Source: Chenopodium formosanum
Taxonomy: Eukaryota > Streptophyta > Magnoliopsida > Caryophyllales > Amaranthaceae
Direction of reading: 5' to 3'
DNA length: 64,000 nucleotides
Assembly (NCBI GenBank): GCA_024500155.1
Contig: CM044866.1
Span: 35,269,501 to 35,333,500 of the forward strand
Shown here: positions 34,721 through 47,023 of the stretch, in pieces
How positions within the stretch are numbered: position 1 is the first letter of the stretch
Layout: every line of letters starts with the position of its first letter
The notes under the pieces: generated by a model
Told to the model about the DNA's origin: nothing
The model's input: only the letters and a program-made list of their open reading frames with translations
Database searches by the model: none
Made by a program: the position numbers and the translations under genes

Positions 34721-35640
34721 TATTTTGTATTATTGAAACCCAAAGAACATTTTTTATCTACATATATTAGTGAACATAGTTTACATAGTTAATAAGTAAA
34801 GAGCATATACTTCATACCCAAAGAACATAATGATTAAATTCAAAGAACATATTATGCTCACGTTCTTTACAAATGTCTGTGATGTTTTTTTTTTTTTCCG
34901 TATTCTTTATACACATGTGTAATAATGGTACACCCGAGTGTACCATAAAAAAATTTTAGTAAATGAGAGAAGGGGGTAACTATTCCATGTAAATAAAGGG
35001 ATGATGTACCTTGAGACTTTTAATTTATTTCCTACATATTCCATGTAAATCTGGGCATGAAGAGGAGTAGAGAGAGGAGGGAGGATGATGATGCGGTGGT
35101 GGGTCGAGGAGAGAGGAGCGAGCCACTGCGGTGCGACGGTGCAGTTGGATCGAAAGTGTGGCGGTGCGGCTGGAGGTGTGGTGGTGGGTACTTGTGACGG
35201 AGGAGAGAGAGGTGTTTGGGTGTTTTGGGATTTTTTTTTTTTTTTTTAAATTTATTTATTTTGAAGTTAACGGAGGGATTAGGGTAGGATCATATTGTAT
35301 ACACTAAAGGTACCTTTGGGGTTACAGCGTGGAATTTTAAAAATGGGTGAACATAACTTAGAAAAGTGAATACCTTAGGGATACTATGTAGAAAAACCCT
35401 TTATTTCTTGAGATAGTAAAATATAGCAAGGTGATACCCGAATGAAATGCAAGACGGGGAACATGGTTAGCGAGTACATGCAATAATATTTGTTTCATAT
35501 AGTCAGCCCTGTTTTTGAAATTAAGGTTTTGATCATTGATTGTTGTTAAATCAAATTATTTCGCTTTAGTATTTGAATTAGTATTTGAAGCAAGCACACT
35601 TCAAATACTAAAGCAAAATCCCAATAGATTTTCCCTGCAT
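34721..35640. other. Repeat remnants between Copia 1 and Sec23
   Basis: Starts with more AAAGAACAT motifs (34740-34870), the other half of the sequence Copia 1 landed in. A short palindrome ATGGTACAC-ccga-GTGTACCAT is at about 34928-34949. A GC-rich GGTGGTGGG/GAGGAG stretch (35060-35220) resembles the cores of the Mutator-like elements elsewhere, but no inverted ends were found. No gene is seen. Confidence 0.4.
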
Positions 35641-35872
35641 AGCCGAAATTTAAGATACACTTTATAACTCTCCACAAAAGTTTTAACAAATTTTACCTTG
35701 CAAAAATTTAAAAGAATGGCTCCTAAATTGCAGGACACTACTTTGTGTCCAAATAACAAAAAGTGCTATGCAGTATTCGAAAGAAAAAAGAAAAAAGCAA
35801 AGTCAAATCAGCAACCCTCAACTCCTGCCTCTTCCTCCGTTTTTATCAGTCAAATTCAACTAAGAACACTCC

Positions 35873-38800
35873 TTAGCTGGGCTTGGGTGGAACAAGTTTC
35901 AGACTACGCATCCACTCACAGAAGCTTGGATCATCAAAGTGAATAAAACTGCTTTTCAACTTAGCTCTTTGGTCAGAATTCAATGTTCGAAGCTGTGGGA
36001 ATCTTGCTTCCTGTATCCAGTGTTTAAGAATCACACATTTACGAAAATAAGAGGGTAAAGGTAAACGGCCATAACTACAATTGTACAATGTGAATTCATT
36101 CAAGAGCATAATTACTGAAGCGTGTCACACAGTTAATCTTTAACAGTATAAAACACTTCAAGGATGCTAAGGTGAGAAGGACAAGGCGAAGGCACACACA
36201 TCACATACCACATCACAGATATTCCTTTTTTTTTTTTGGATCCTTAAGACTTCATTTTTTCCAAATTAACTTACTCAAAATTCGATAACTATCATTCATC
36301 ATTTACATTCTCCATCATTAAGGGTAATATGCTTTAATTAGGAATTCTTATTTGAAGATGCCATCATTAAGGGTAGACCTTTGAAAGTCTTTTTCAAAGC
36401 GGCTCACCCTCATGAATGCAGGAGGGTGAGTAAAGTTGGAAAAGTTCAAATTTAAACTTGCTAGATTTAGAAAGTAACTCGGTATGAACTTATTTAGCAT
36501 ATTATAATTTTGGGACAAAGTAAATATTGTTGATGAGTAGTAGTTTTGAAGGAACAAGAGCAACAGAAGGGAGTGAGAAAAACCTAAAAAATAGATAGAA
36601 TGAAGAGGGGAGTCCCTACCTGTTCATAAGCTGGATCCTTGTGAGCAGGTATTAATCGGGAAACAAAATAACAAGCTTGAGAAGTTCCTTCCTGTAGAGG
36701 ATTAAAATAGGTTAGCATTTCACCACATCTCTATAGGTGGGAGGGAGATCTAGTTGATTAAAAACTGAAAAGAACTGAAGATCAGAAGCAGAAGAGAAAG
36801 TGTAACCTTAAATGGAAGGATGCGTGGAGCTGGAAACCTTGATTCACTAAGCTCCTCTGCCAGTGTTCTACAAGCTGCTAAGGCTGCAGCACAGAGAGAG
36901 AGAGGTCATAAGCAAGCAGGTACATTCAACAAAAATGAAACAATCGCACGAGGGAAATTGAATATAACCCAAAACATACACACCACTCCTCCATTCAACA
37001 AAAATGAAACAATCGCACGAGGGAAATTGAATATAACCCAAAACATACACACCACTCCTCCCTCATCTTCCAAAACAAAGTAAAATAACAACTAAAATGT
37101 AAAAGAATAAAAAATCCAAAATAAAGTTGTTTAAGTTAATAACTTTTTATCCAAAATTTAAGCCATTCAGCATTACTAAAGCAATATAAAAAATCCAATT
37201 TTACTATATCATTACAAAATTCTGCTTGCATGTGCATTTAAATGGATGAAGTATTGAAATGGTAATTCCTATGAAGTTTCAATGTCCATGCAACGTTGTT
37301 TCCTAGGAAATGCCAAAATATGTTTGTTTGAATGTAAGACTTTTGACTTCCCATGAGAGATTCGGGGGAGCTTAGTAAGTAAAATCTTCCCATGAGAGAT
37401 CCACTGCCATGGGGGAGTGGGTGAATCGGGATGGGGTTGGGGGGTGTCTGGGAAGGGAGTCTAGGTAAGTAGAGTCCTCCATTTTGTGGGAAATAGAACT
37501 CCCTAAGTCATTGCAACTAGTGTACAATACATGTATTACCTAGGAAAATCAATTATTTGTCAACCAAATCACAACTAGGTCATTTTATACATCTCAACAA
37601 AATATTAATAGCTAACCTACAATAAACAAAAGGAACTTAAATAGATTTAATTTTTGATACGAATGACCTTTTTATTTGGTAGTAAATAAAACGAGTTTCA
37701 CATTTGTATTCTCTAGCTAACAATAAAATGCTTTCATTACTTTAGCCATACTCCTTGAATAAAATACTTTGCGAACACATGAAGGATAAAATTATGCTCA
37801 GCATGCCTCTCAAGGGTTTATCTTACAGTATGATAGATGATGCATGTTAGACATGAAAGCACCAGTGAAGGAAGTGAAAAGCTTACCAACCAAATGAAGA
37901 TATCTGTACCATGATCTAGGACAACAGCAGTATCTGACTGCATGGCTAGATCATAAGCTGGCAGCTCCTCAAAGGTGCCTCCTCCCTATGCATTAAACAT
38001 CGAGGCGCCACCATTCGCAAAGAAAGATCAAAAGATGCATTTTAGAAATAGATTTCTCAACACGGATCTCTCATCTTCATGCCCAACGATGCTCCCCAGC
38101 AGCGGACCTCTTCTAAGATGGAACAAGTGCTCTGGCAACGAAGAAAGTTCTTTTGGGAACTTATAGAGCTTAGAATTTGGAACTTGTGAACCAAACTTCA
38201 AAGCTATATCTTTCACTCTTTCATCTATTGTAGAACGCAAACTAACTGCCTCAGGAGCAGATTTAGCTCGCAAAAGAGTCTTCTTGGCAATAAGAACTGC
38301 AGCAACGTCATCTTGAACACTGTCAAGATAGGCTGACACACTATCAACAGTAGGCAATCTTATTGTGATAACCCTAGTAATATCAGCAGCGTAAACATTT
38401 GAATATTGCATAGAAAATTGAAAGTATACATGTTCGTTTTTTATGTCTCTTTTGGTCTCCATGAAAACTGAAAAGCTTTGTGTTTCTTCCACACTTAGGA
38501 TCTGAACCGAGACAGAAGCATTATTTTTAAAATTTTATGTGAATCCAAGTGAGCTTCCTCACCAGGACCAACAACTTGGGTGACAAGAAAGTCCTCGGGA
38601 ACACGTATCTCAAGCAAACCATGGGAACCTGCTGCCCTACTAGACGCCCTCTGCAAATTTACACCAAATACCTCCCCAAAGTAGTCATGAAGGATAAGAA
38701 CAACCACCAGAGGCTCTTGAGAGAGGCTGCAGAACAGGAACTCTGACAGGGCACGTTCCAGCACACAAAATATCTACAACAGTATGCTGTCTATGAGCCT

Positions 38801-40499
38801 CCTGACCCAAATGTTCCATCCAATTCATTGCAGTTTTTTCAAGATAAGGATAGTTAGGGTTGCTAAATGAATGAGGAAGTGCTCCAGGACCGAATGTATT
38901 AGGAACTCTGACCAGCACAAACTAATAACCTGCTCTTGCCCCCTGGCCTTTTCACCACTCCTCGGGACAAATCAGCAGATGGCCCTTGTATAATTGCCAG
39001 AGCAACTTCCACTGCAGTACACAAGCAGTGGTCTCTAGCAGTCTCAGCAACGTTGGCCTTGAAGGGCCTGAATGAGGAAAATATGGTATGTGCTACAGGA
39101 AGCGAAGCATGCACAGGAGACAAGAATACACCAGTCCCATAAATTAGTGCTCTTAAACTTTCCTCACTAGGTGACTTATCCCCTGACAGCACATCAGCAG
39201 ATGCAGTAGAATCCTCAGAAAAATCATATACAGATACTGTTTGACCATATGAAACAATACCTACTCTTGTTGTCGGCGGGAGCGAGTCAACAAAAGCATG
39301 AAGAGAACTTTGCAAATGCTGAAGGTGTGGTTCATCTAAACATTCATCAATGACAAGGATAATGGGGGCAGATGTTCTCAAATCCGAAACAGGAACAAAA
39401 CCCGATAATCGGTTTCCAGTTTGGACATAATCAACCACAAAAGAGGATAATTCAGGAAAGCTACGCAGCTCTGCCTTGCTTGATGCTACATATTCACCAT
39501 CACTCCCATTCAAGTTACGACAAACAATACATTGCCACTTCCCTGAAGTTGGTATAACATTACAATATGGATTTGGATAAGCACCACAACTTTGGCAACA
39601 ATGAGAATCACGCTGAATTACTTGAGGGCCTTGGGAAGCCTCTCTTCCAGGCGAAACCACTACTCCAAACCCCAAACTTGGGACATTTGCTTGCTTTTTC
39701 TGCTTCAATACCTACCATAAACCGAAATGACAACATCAAGAAAACAACCCAATGCAATACCTTCACCAACAATCAAGAATAAAGTATCGATGTCAATTAG
39801 ATTAATTTTTTAAACCCATTGTAGTACCAGAGAAAGACAGCTATTAATACGCACAATGACAGAACAAATTTGCACCCAACCCTCAAAACAAACTCAAACA
39901 AACAAAAGTTGTATTAGATTAGTTTGGTATTGCACCCAAACCTCGAAACAATCGAAAACAAAGAAAAGTTGTAATAAAGCATGAAAATTTCATAACAAAT
40001 CAAACAGATCAAAACAAATATCAATTCAATTACAATGCACTAATACAAGAAAACAGAAATCAATCAAGAACAATAGAAAGAAAAAGAAGAAAGAAATTAC
40101 CTTGTGAGCAGAAAAGTGAACAAGGGGAGCAATGGATTCAAAGGGAGAAAGAGAAGAATGATCAAAAGAAACATTTTGAGAAGAATAACTTGGAGGAGAA
40201 GAAGGGGGCAAAGTAGAAGAAGGAAAAGATGGGGTTGTTGAAATTGGAGGTGGGAAAGCAACGGCAACCGGTTGCGGCGAAGCAGGGGATGTTCGGAACG
40301 GCACGGCAGCCGGTCTCAGCGGCGAGGTAAACACGGGTGGCCCGGGCGGTGTACTCAATTGCGGTGAATTCGTAGACGAAGACGACGCAGTCCCTGCCTG
40401 ATGCTGCTGATGCTGCTGCACCATTAATGTTGGAGGAAATCTTGGTGGTGTAGCTAGTAATTTCTCAGATTTGGGAGCTGATTCTGGTAAAGTCGCCAT
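35873..40499 (-). pseudogene. SEC23: Sec23 homologue (COPII coat), frame broken
   Basis: Exons on the - strand: 40499-40101, 39711-37887, 36883-36807, 36691-36620, 36010-35873, with GT-AG borders. It matches plant Sec23 of the divergent At4g01810 type: Pro/Ser-rich N-terminus (LSTPPGPPVF), zinc finger with Cys 172/175 and 194/197, trunk (VIDECLDEPHLQHLQSSLHA), helical part (STIDERVKDIALKFGSQVP) and gelsolin-like end (SRLIPAHKDPAYEQEARFPQ). Sec23 is the Sar1 GAP subunit of the inner coat for ER export. The start MATLPES was chosen by similarity. In exon 2 five frame breaks fall near 38908, 38703, 38530, 38042 and 37981. The exon at 36883 lacks its first ~10 codons: joining it to the previous exon gives an immediate stop. 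Exon 1, the first 800 bases of exon 2 and the last exons are intact. It is a recent pseudogene or, since four breaks are single-base changes in short runs, a partly misassembled gene. Confidence 0.88.
36924..37061. repeat. 69 bp exact tandem duplication in a Sec23 intron
   Basis: Two copies (36924-36992 and 36993-37061) beginning ATTCAACAAAAATGAAACAA. They lie about 40 bases upstream (in gene direction) of the exon that has lost its 5' part. Confidence 0.85.
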
Positions 40500-41132
40500 T
40501 GTTGGATGCTTAATTTCAGCAATTACAGCCAAAGTTATTAACAAGAAGTGAACCCCTTTTGGAGGAGATTTCGCATTCGCCCCTTTATTCTGAATCGAAA
40601 AGGGTTAAGCATTAAGCAATTTGATCGAATTAGATCGGAATGTTCTGAATTTTGGATTAGGAAGAACCCTAGAATTCTTCAAGAACCCTAATTTTTCGAA
40701 AATTGTTGGATGCAATTGTTAATATCATCCAAGATCTTGTTGTATTGGAGATCAGATGCTTAATTGGGGAATTCCGATCTCAATTTCAAGTAAATGTTGG
40801 GCGATCAAACTGAAATTGAGTGTAATTTTGAATGAAATGGGGAAATTGTAATAATCATGATAATAATGGAAATTGGGGAAGAATTGAAGGGCTGCTTGTG
40901 AAGCTCTGTAGTGAGAACCGGGAAATTATGGAAGGAGAAGTCAGCCAAGTGGTGGGAAGAAAGTCAAGGGAACCTTAAAAATGGTCATTGGTGAAAGACA
41001 TAAACTCACAAGTTTGTTAAGTGGACCAAAACCCTGTCTGTCTATAGTTCATGTCGTAAGGAGTGGTTTGCTAGTTGGGCGTGGAGCTTGATGGGCTGGG
41101 TCATGGTGTACCATCCCGACTCCTAAACACTA
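40500..41132 (-). promoter_or_regulatory. Upstream region of Sec23
   Basis: Holds the presumed 5' UTR and promoter. The frame is open upstream to 40544, but the conserved start is at 40499. No TATA box is obvious. No other gene is seen before the hAT-like element at 41141. Confidence 0.4.
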
Positions 41133-41140
41133 CACATTAC

Positions 41141-43709
41141 TAGAGCTGTCAAAAGTTGACCCGACCCGAAATACCGACCCTAACCCTAACCCGTCAGAAC
41201 CCGAAAAAAATGGTGACCCGAACCCGACCTGAAACCAACCCTAGACCCGAGTTGACCCGAGTATTTGAGACCCGAACCCGACCATGAACCGACCTAGAGA
41301 GGACCCGACCCGAATGTGACCCGTAAATTATTGACCTGAACCGAACCCGACTCGAACCCGAGAATGACCCAAACCCGATTCAACCCGTCAAAACCCGAAT
41401 TCAACCCGACCCGTTCCTAACCCGACTCGAATTTAAACTCGACCTGAAATCAACCCGACTTGTTATTGACCCGACCCAAATTCAACCCGACTTGTTATTG
41501 ACCCAACCCGAATTTAAACTCGACCTATTACTAACCCGAATTTTAGGATTTAGGAATTTTTAGGATAAAAAGAGTACTCCGTATTGACTATTGAGTTTCA
41601 AGCTCTTTTTCAATTTATTAACATGGATTCCAATTATAAAACAAAAGTGGCCTTTCTCATCTTACTTGACTTATCTCTTGCATAATCCTCGTCAAAGAAA
41701 AACAGAACTGGACAGCAGCCAAAAAAAAAAAATTAAACAAAAAAATAAAAAATACACAAGACCCAGACAATAGCAGGTCTTTCTCATCTTACTTGACTTA
41801 TCTTTTTTTTTTTTATTTTATTATTATTATTTTTTGGGAAATTCTCTTTGGTGAACTCCAAGCTTTTACTTTTCTAAGTGGTAAACGTTCTTAAATTTTA
41901 TCATCAATGGTAAACCTAAATTATTGAATACCATTGATAAGTGTTATTTTAATAAAAATCCTTAACTATAGTTAGTTTTTTTTTTTAATAATTAAGTTAT
42001 TATAAAAATATTTTTCAAAAAAAAAAAAAACCAAACCTCTCCCCCACCCAACCAGCAGCCCCTCCCCCTCCACCACCGTCGTCAGCCCCGACCACCAGCC
42101 CAACCCCCAACCTGATTTACCCCCGACCCCCAAATAACCTCCCAGCCCAACCCCCGACCACCGAAACCCCTACCCGACTTAACCCCGACCACCGAACAAC
42201 CTCTAAGCCCAACCCCCGACCACCGAATAACCTCCAAGGCCAACCCCCGACCACCGAAACCACCACCTGACCTAGCCCCAACCCCTAAAAACGCCACCCC
42301 GATCCCAAACAGCAACGAACTCTAACAAAACCACCGCCACCCCCACCGCAAAACTCCCCTCATTCCCCACCCTTGCTGCCCACCCATCCCTGCTCCATTT
42401 CTCCCCAATCCGACACCCACCTCTACCCCAAACCACCCCAATATCCGCCCCATCCCTTCCCCGAAATTACCCCTCCCCTGTTTTTCGGACACCTAAAACC
42501 CTAATCACCCCCCTAAACCATTCTAAAACCCGAAACCTCCCTGAAATTCGTTCTACCCGTTTTCTAGGGTTTCGGATTTTAGGATGGCTTCGGGTTTTAG
42601 GGTGGTTTCGGGTTTTTAGGGTGGTTTCGATTGGGTTTAAAGGGTTTGGGGGCCGAAAAACTGGGGGAAAGGGAGAGAAGTAGAGTTGTCGACGCCGTGG
42701 TTGGGTAGGGGTGTCGGCGCCGACGGTTGGGTAGGGGTGTCGGCCGCCGACAGGAGGTGGAGGGCTGGGCGGTTGGTGGGGGAGGGGTGGTTAATTTTTT
42801 TTTTTTAATTGTTAAAAAAAAAACCTAACTATAGTTAAATTTTATTGTTACAAAAATTAAAAAAAACCTAACTATAGTTAAATAATTAGATTAAATCATT
42901 ATTAAGGTTACCAGTTGATTATTCATTCTATTTGGGGTTTATCATTGAAAATAAATTTTAAGAATGTTTACCACTTGTAAAATTAAGTAATTGGAGTTCA
43001 CCAGTGAGAATTTCCCTTATTTTTTTAAGGGAATTCAAATTTTATTATTCACTTGTCTGTTTAATTTTTTTTTTTTCAGAAAATGTTTTAAATTACGTAA
43101 TTTAATTTGGAGTTTTAAATAAATTAAAAAAATTAAAAAAAAAAATGTAACTGGACCCAATATGACCCGACCTGATATCAAACTTAAACCCTATTAATCC
43201 AATATTTGATACCCGAATTCGAACATGACCCGACTTGATTATTATAACACGCAAATTATTGACTTGAATAGAACCCGACTCAAACCCGATAATGACCCGA
43301 CTTGGAAATGACCCGACTTGATTACGACCCGCAAATTATTGACTTGAACCGAACCCGACTCAAACCCGATAATGACCCGACCTGATTATAACCGGAAAAT
43401 AATTGACTTGAACCAAACCCGAATCGAACCCGAACACGACCCTAACTCATTTAAACCCGTAAAAACCCGAATTTAACCCGACTTGTTTTTCACCCGACCC
43501 GGATGTAACCCGACCTTTTATTGACCCGACCTAAACCCGACCCGAACCCGAAAAGATGTATGACCCGACGTGACCCGACTCAATCATGACCCAACCCGAA
43601 CCCGACCCACATAGGTCCTGACATTAACCCGTATTGACCCGACCCGAGATGACCCGACCCACACAAACCCGACTCGAACCCGACCCATTTACCCGAATTG
43701 ACAGCTCTA
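41141..43709. mobile_element. hAT-like non-autonomous element with GACCCGA arrays
   Basis: Perfect 12 bp inverted ends TAGAGCTGTCAA / TTGACAGCTCTA, and a perfect 8 bp TSD CACATTAC at 41133-41140 and 43710-43717. Both fit the hAT superfamily. Inside each end are long arrays of degenerate GACCCGACCCGAACC (41155-41545 and 43160-43690). No transposase is present. A Mutator-like element (41836-43016) is nested in the middle; without it the hAT is about 1.4 kb. Confidence 0.87.
41836..43016. mobile_element. Mutator-like element nested in the hAT, perfect 9 bp TSD
   Basis: Inverted ends of about 80 bp: left GGGAAATTCTCTTTGGTGAA and a GTGGTAAACGTTCTTAAA stretch; right has the complement TTCACCAGTGAGAATTTCCC. 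TTATTTTTT lies directly on both sides (41827-41835 and 43017-43025), a perfect 9 bp TSD. The core (about 42035-42780) is GC-rich, first C-rich with repeated CCCCGACCACCGAA, later GGTTTCGGG and GGTCGGCGCCGACGG. It may be captured gene sequence (Pack-MULE), but no protein was recognised. Confidence 0.88.
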
Positions 43710-43782
43710 CACATTACGGGCGCATGGCGTAAATTCTTAGCTATATATTAGTGCAGCTAAGTTAGCTGCAATGGCTATACAA

Positions 43783-44798
43783 TCAATAACATCAATATTA
43801 AAACAGACACCAAGAATGATACGTGTCATTTCTTGGTGTAGTTTTTTCCCTCCAAAATACCCATTTCCTATTATATTAAAATCTTCTTTGACAATCTTAA
43901 TATTATTACAAATCTTTTATAATAAATATATTCCTTTATAGCTATTTACTCCATTTTCCATATCTTTTAATATACAAGTATTACTTTGTATGTCATATCT
44001 TTAGTACATCATACTTTATTCCTTCAAATAAGGTAATTTTGTAACAATATTTAAAATGATGAATTTATTAAAATGAATCTTACTACACAAATTATTATTA
44101 TTATTGTTATTGTTAAACAGGAATTTTGATTTTTTTTTTTTTAAATACCTTAATTGGTTTCTCGCCTAATTCTAATGTGAAGAATATAACAAAATGAAGG
44201 GAGCTGAGATTAGCAACATAGTGTAACATTATAAATATTTTATCTATGCATGTCATTAGGTAAGAAAATTTGATTAATTAAAATTTCATTCTTTTTATTT
44301 GTATATCTCCAACACTTTCATATATTATAATATTTTTGGAAAAAAATTGATCAATTATCATTAAATTGGAATTATTATTTCTACCTATTATGTGTAATAC
44401 ATAATTTTAGATACCTATTTGGTTTATAAAAAGAAAATTGATACTTATTTATCATTGAATTTTTAAAACATTGGTCTAATATATAGTTTTAATATACTCA
44501 TCTTGACTCTTTTATTATATTTTTTCATGTTTCATTATTATATATGCAATATTAGAATATAATAATTTTTTTTTTTTTTGTGGGTTTAGAGAGTCACAAG
44601 GGCGAATGGTGAGAATCGATCTCGGGATCACCTAGAATCGGAAGGGGAGTTCTAACCACTTGAGGTATATATCCCTTACTCTCATAAGATAATAAATATG
44701 CTATAGTTGTGTTTTATTTATTTTATTCTTAATACATTTTTTTCTTTTATTGATTAAATGTAGTGAAACAACTGTGCATGGCACGGGACCTAATCTAG
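43783..44798 (+). mobile_element. Non-autonomous Helitron
   Basis: The 3' end has a small hairpin (GTGC-atg-GCAC with flanking G/C) at about 44773-44783, then CTAG at 44795-44798 and a host T. The 5' end is near TCAATAACATCAATATTAAA (43783; 43792 is an alternative TC) and is followed by a CACCAAGAATGATACGTGTC stretch, a style found at plant Helitron 5' ends. It is AT-rich with no coding. A B-box-like ATCGATCTCGGGATC lies at about 44614. Confidence 0.65.
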
Positions 44799-45289
44799 TT
44801 GTACATGAACTTATACCACTTAAAAAATGAACCTAGGTTTTTTTCCCTTCCTTTTATCATAACTCTTTCTCGTCTTCTTTCTTACTTCTATTAATTTTCT
44901 TATTTTCTTCTTCATTCGATATTTTCTCTCTCCTTTTTTTTCTTTTCCTTATAAGTTAATTTTCTTTCTTACTTAACTTTCCTTAAATATTTACACTTCT
45001 ATATCCTTCTACTTCGAATATTCTCCAATTTGTTACCATTGTAGCATTTTTTGTTGTCAGTATTTTCGTCACTATTGTGAATCTTGAGGTAAGTTTGAGG
45101 GTTTTTTTTAATATAAATATGTGAATGTTAAAACATTGTTGATTTCTATCAATTTTGCATTTGTGATTCCTAATCTACCTTGTTATAGATCGATAATTAT
45201 TGTCTCTATGATGAACCAAAATTAGTTTTAAGGTGAATATTAAAAATTTTAGAGTTAAAATAATTACAATCAAACTTGTATATAATTTC
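44799..45289. other. Unassigned pyrimidine-rich / AT-rich region
   Basis: A long T/C-rich stretch (44840-45010) followed by a good splice donor-like CTTGAGGTAAGTTTG at about 45080. This could be the 5' untranslated part of a lost transcript. No reading frame supports a gene. Confidence 0.25.
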
Positions 45290-46610
45290 TGTAAGAAAAA
45301 ATGAACACGCAGTACTTTAAATTTGAATATTTGTTCAAAATGAACATTTAGTACACTAAAAATGAACATGTAGTTAGGCATGTACAAAACTATCCGAGAA
45401 TCCGAAAACGATAACCCGATCCCAACCGATCCGAATTTTCGGATATCCGATCCAAGTTTTCACTTCGAATCGGGTATCTGATCCGAAAAAACGGATATCG
45501 AATGTGAATTTGGATATTGATTTCCAAAATTTCGGATGTCTGATATCTGAATATATAAAGCCTAAAATAGTGAAATATATATAAAATTTTAAATTGTTCA
45601 TATAAAACTGACCCTATATTATTAACTTATTATAATATTCTCAATATATTTGATGATACAGAGTAATATTTATTGCAAAGGGACTACTATTTTGTTAAAA
45701 TATGTTGTACAACTTAGCGATAAAAAACGGTAAAATTAGTGAAATTTAGAAAGTAATCATAATCAATTTTACTTAATATAATATTGGATATGGATATTCG
45801 AAGCATCCAATCCGAAAATATTGGATATCCGAAATTTTCAAATCGAATTTGGATATCAATTTTTAATATCCGAGTATTCGGATATCCGATCAGTGAACAA
45901 GCCTACATGTGGTACATAAAAAAAAATGAACATATTTTAACAATTTATTTCATCTTTACTTTTCGTTAATAATTATTTATTTTATTTAACCTATATGAAT
46001 ATCTAAAAATCATGTTCATTTTGAATATATTAAATGTTCATAATTTTTTTTGACATTTTCATTTTTTTCGTGTTTATTTTTTATACTAAATGTTTATTTT
46101 ATTAGTGTTCATATATTTTATGAATTGAAATGTTCATTTTATTAGGTATGATTTAATTATTCTATTATTGTATGATAAATGTTCATATAAAATATACTAA
46201 ATGTTTTTTTTTTACGTGTTCACTTTTTATTACAAAATGTCCTTTTTGTTACGTGTTCATTTTAAATTACTAAATTGTCATTTTTTTATGTGTTCATAAT
46301 TTACTTACTAAATGTTCATTTTTTAGTTCATGATCCATCAATTTTATGATTATATGGTAATCATATTCATTTTTAATAGAGTATATGATCATTTTTTTAA
46401 CATGTTCACTTTTTAGTACTAAATGTTCATTTTTTTTATGTGTTCATATTTTTTAATTGAATGTTCATTTTTTTACGTGTACATATATTTTTCATGTTCA
46501 CTTTTTAGTACTAAATGTTCATTTTTTTACGTGTTCATATTTTTTAACTGAATGTTCATTTTTTCTTTTACGTGTACATATATTTTTACTAAATGTTCAT
46601 TTTATAGGGT
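45290..46610. repeat. Degenerate ATGTTCATTTTTTACGTGTTCAT repeats
   Basis: Many copies of ATGTTCATTTTTT and ACGTGTTCATA, in part tandem (46170-46610); the left part (45297-45374) has the reverse complement AAAATGAACAT. A hAT element sits inside. Related AAGAACAT motifs occur around Copia 1. Confidence 0.7.
45375..45905. mobile_element. hAT-like MITE
   Basis: Inverted ends TAGGCATGTACA and the complement TAGGCTTGTTCA, followed on both sides by TATCCGA-rich sequence. An 8 bp TSD, CATGTAGT (45367-45374) and CATGTGGT (45906-45913), matches at 7 of 8. It is 531 bp and non-coding. Confidence 0.8.
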
Positions 46611-47023
46611 ATGGTGCAGCTATTGTAGTTGCATAAGGGTGAAACTAAGACTTATTAGGGCACATGGGTTTCAAAATTGCACTAGACCCAAAAATATATC
46701 CGATTCAAATTAAGACTCGGGTGAACACAATAATTTAACATGACTCAACTTTAATAATTGATACTGTAGACACCTGATTATGTCTCCCCAAAAACCAAAC
46801 CCAGTGATGAATATCTTTCACGTCATTGATTATCGAACAAAGTGAAAGTGTGAAAAGCCTAGTGATGCGGTTGTTTTTAAATAAAATACATTCTTTCTGC
46901 TTTCAGAAATGTACTCTATTTATGAAAATAGCCGGTCCAATTTAGTTAGGTCTATAATATGGGTCCAATAATAATGTAGTTGGATTGGACTCAAAAAGAT
47001 TTTTCCAACGATATATTATAAGC

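Noticed and set aside
36868..37050. 60-codon frame with internal repeat
   Set aside because: Produced by the 69 bp tandem duplication in a Sec23 intron; not coding.
42480..42620. Telomere-like CCCTAA/TTTAGGG motifs
   Set aside because: Scattered AACCCTAA and TTTTAGGG words in a GC-rich element core, with no tandem array.
44540..44690. Possible SINE
   Set aside because: A B-box-like ATCGATCTCGGGATC and a T run are present, but no A box, tail or target duplication was found; it lies inside a Helitron.
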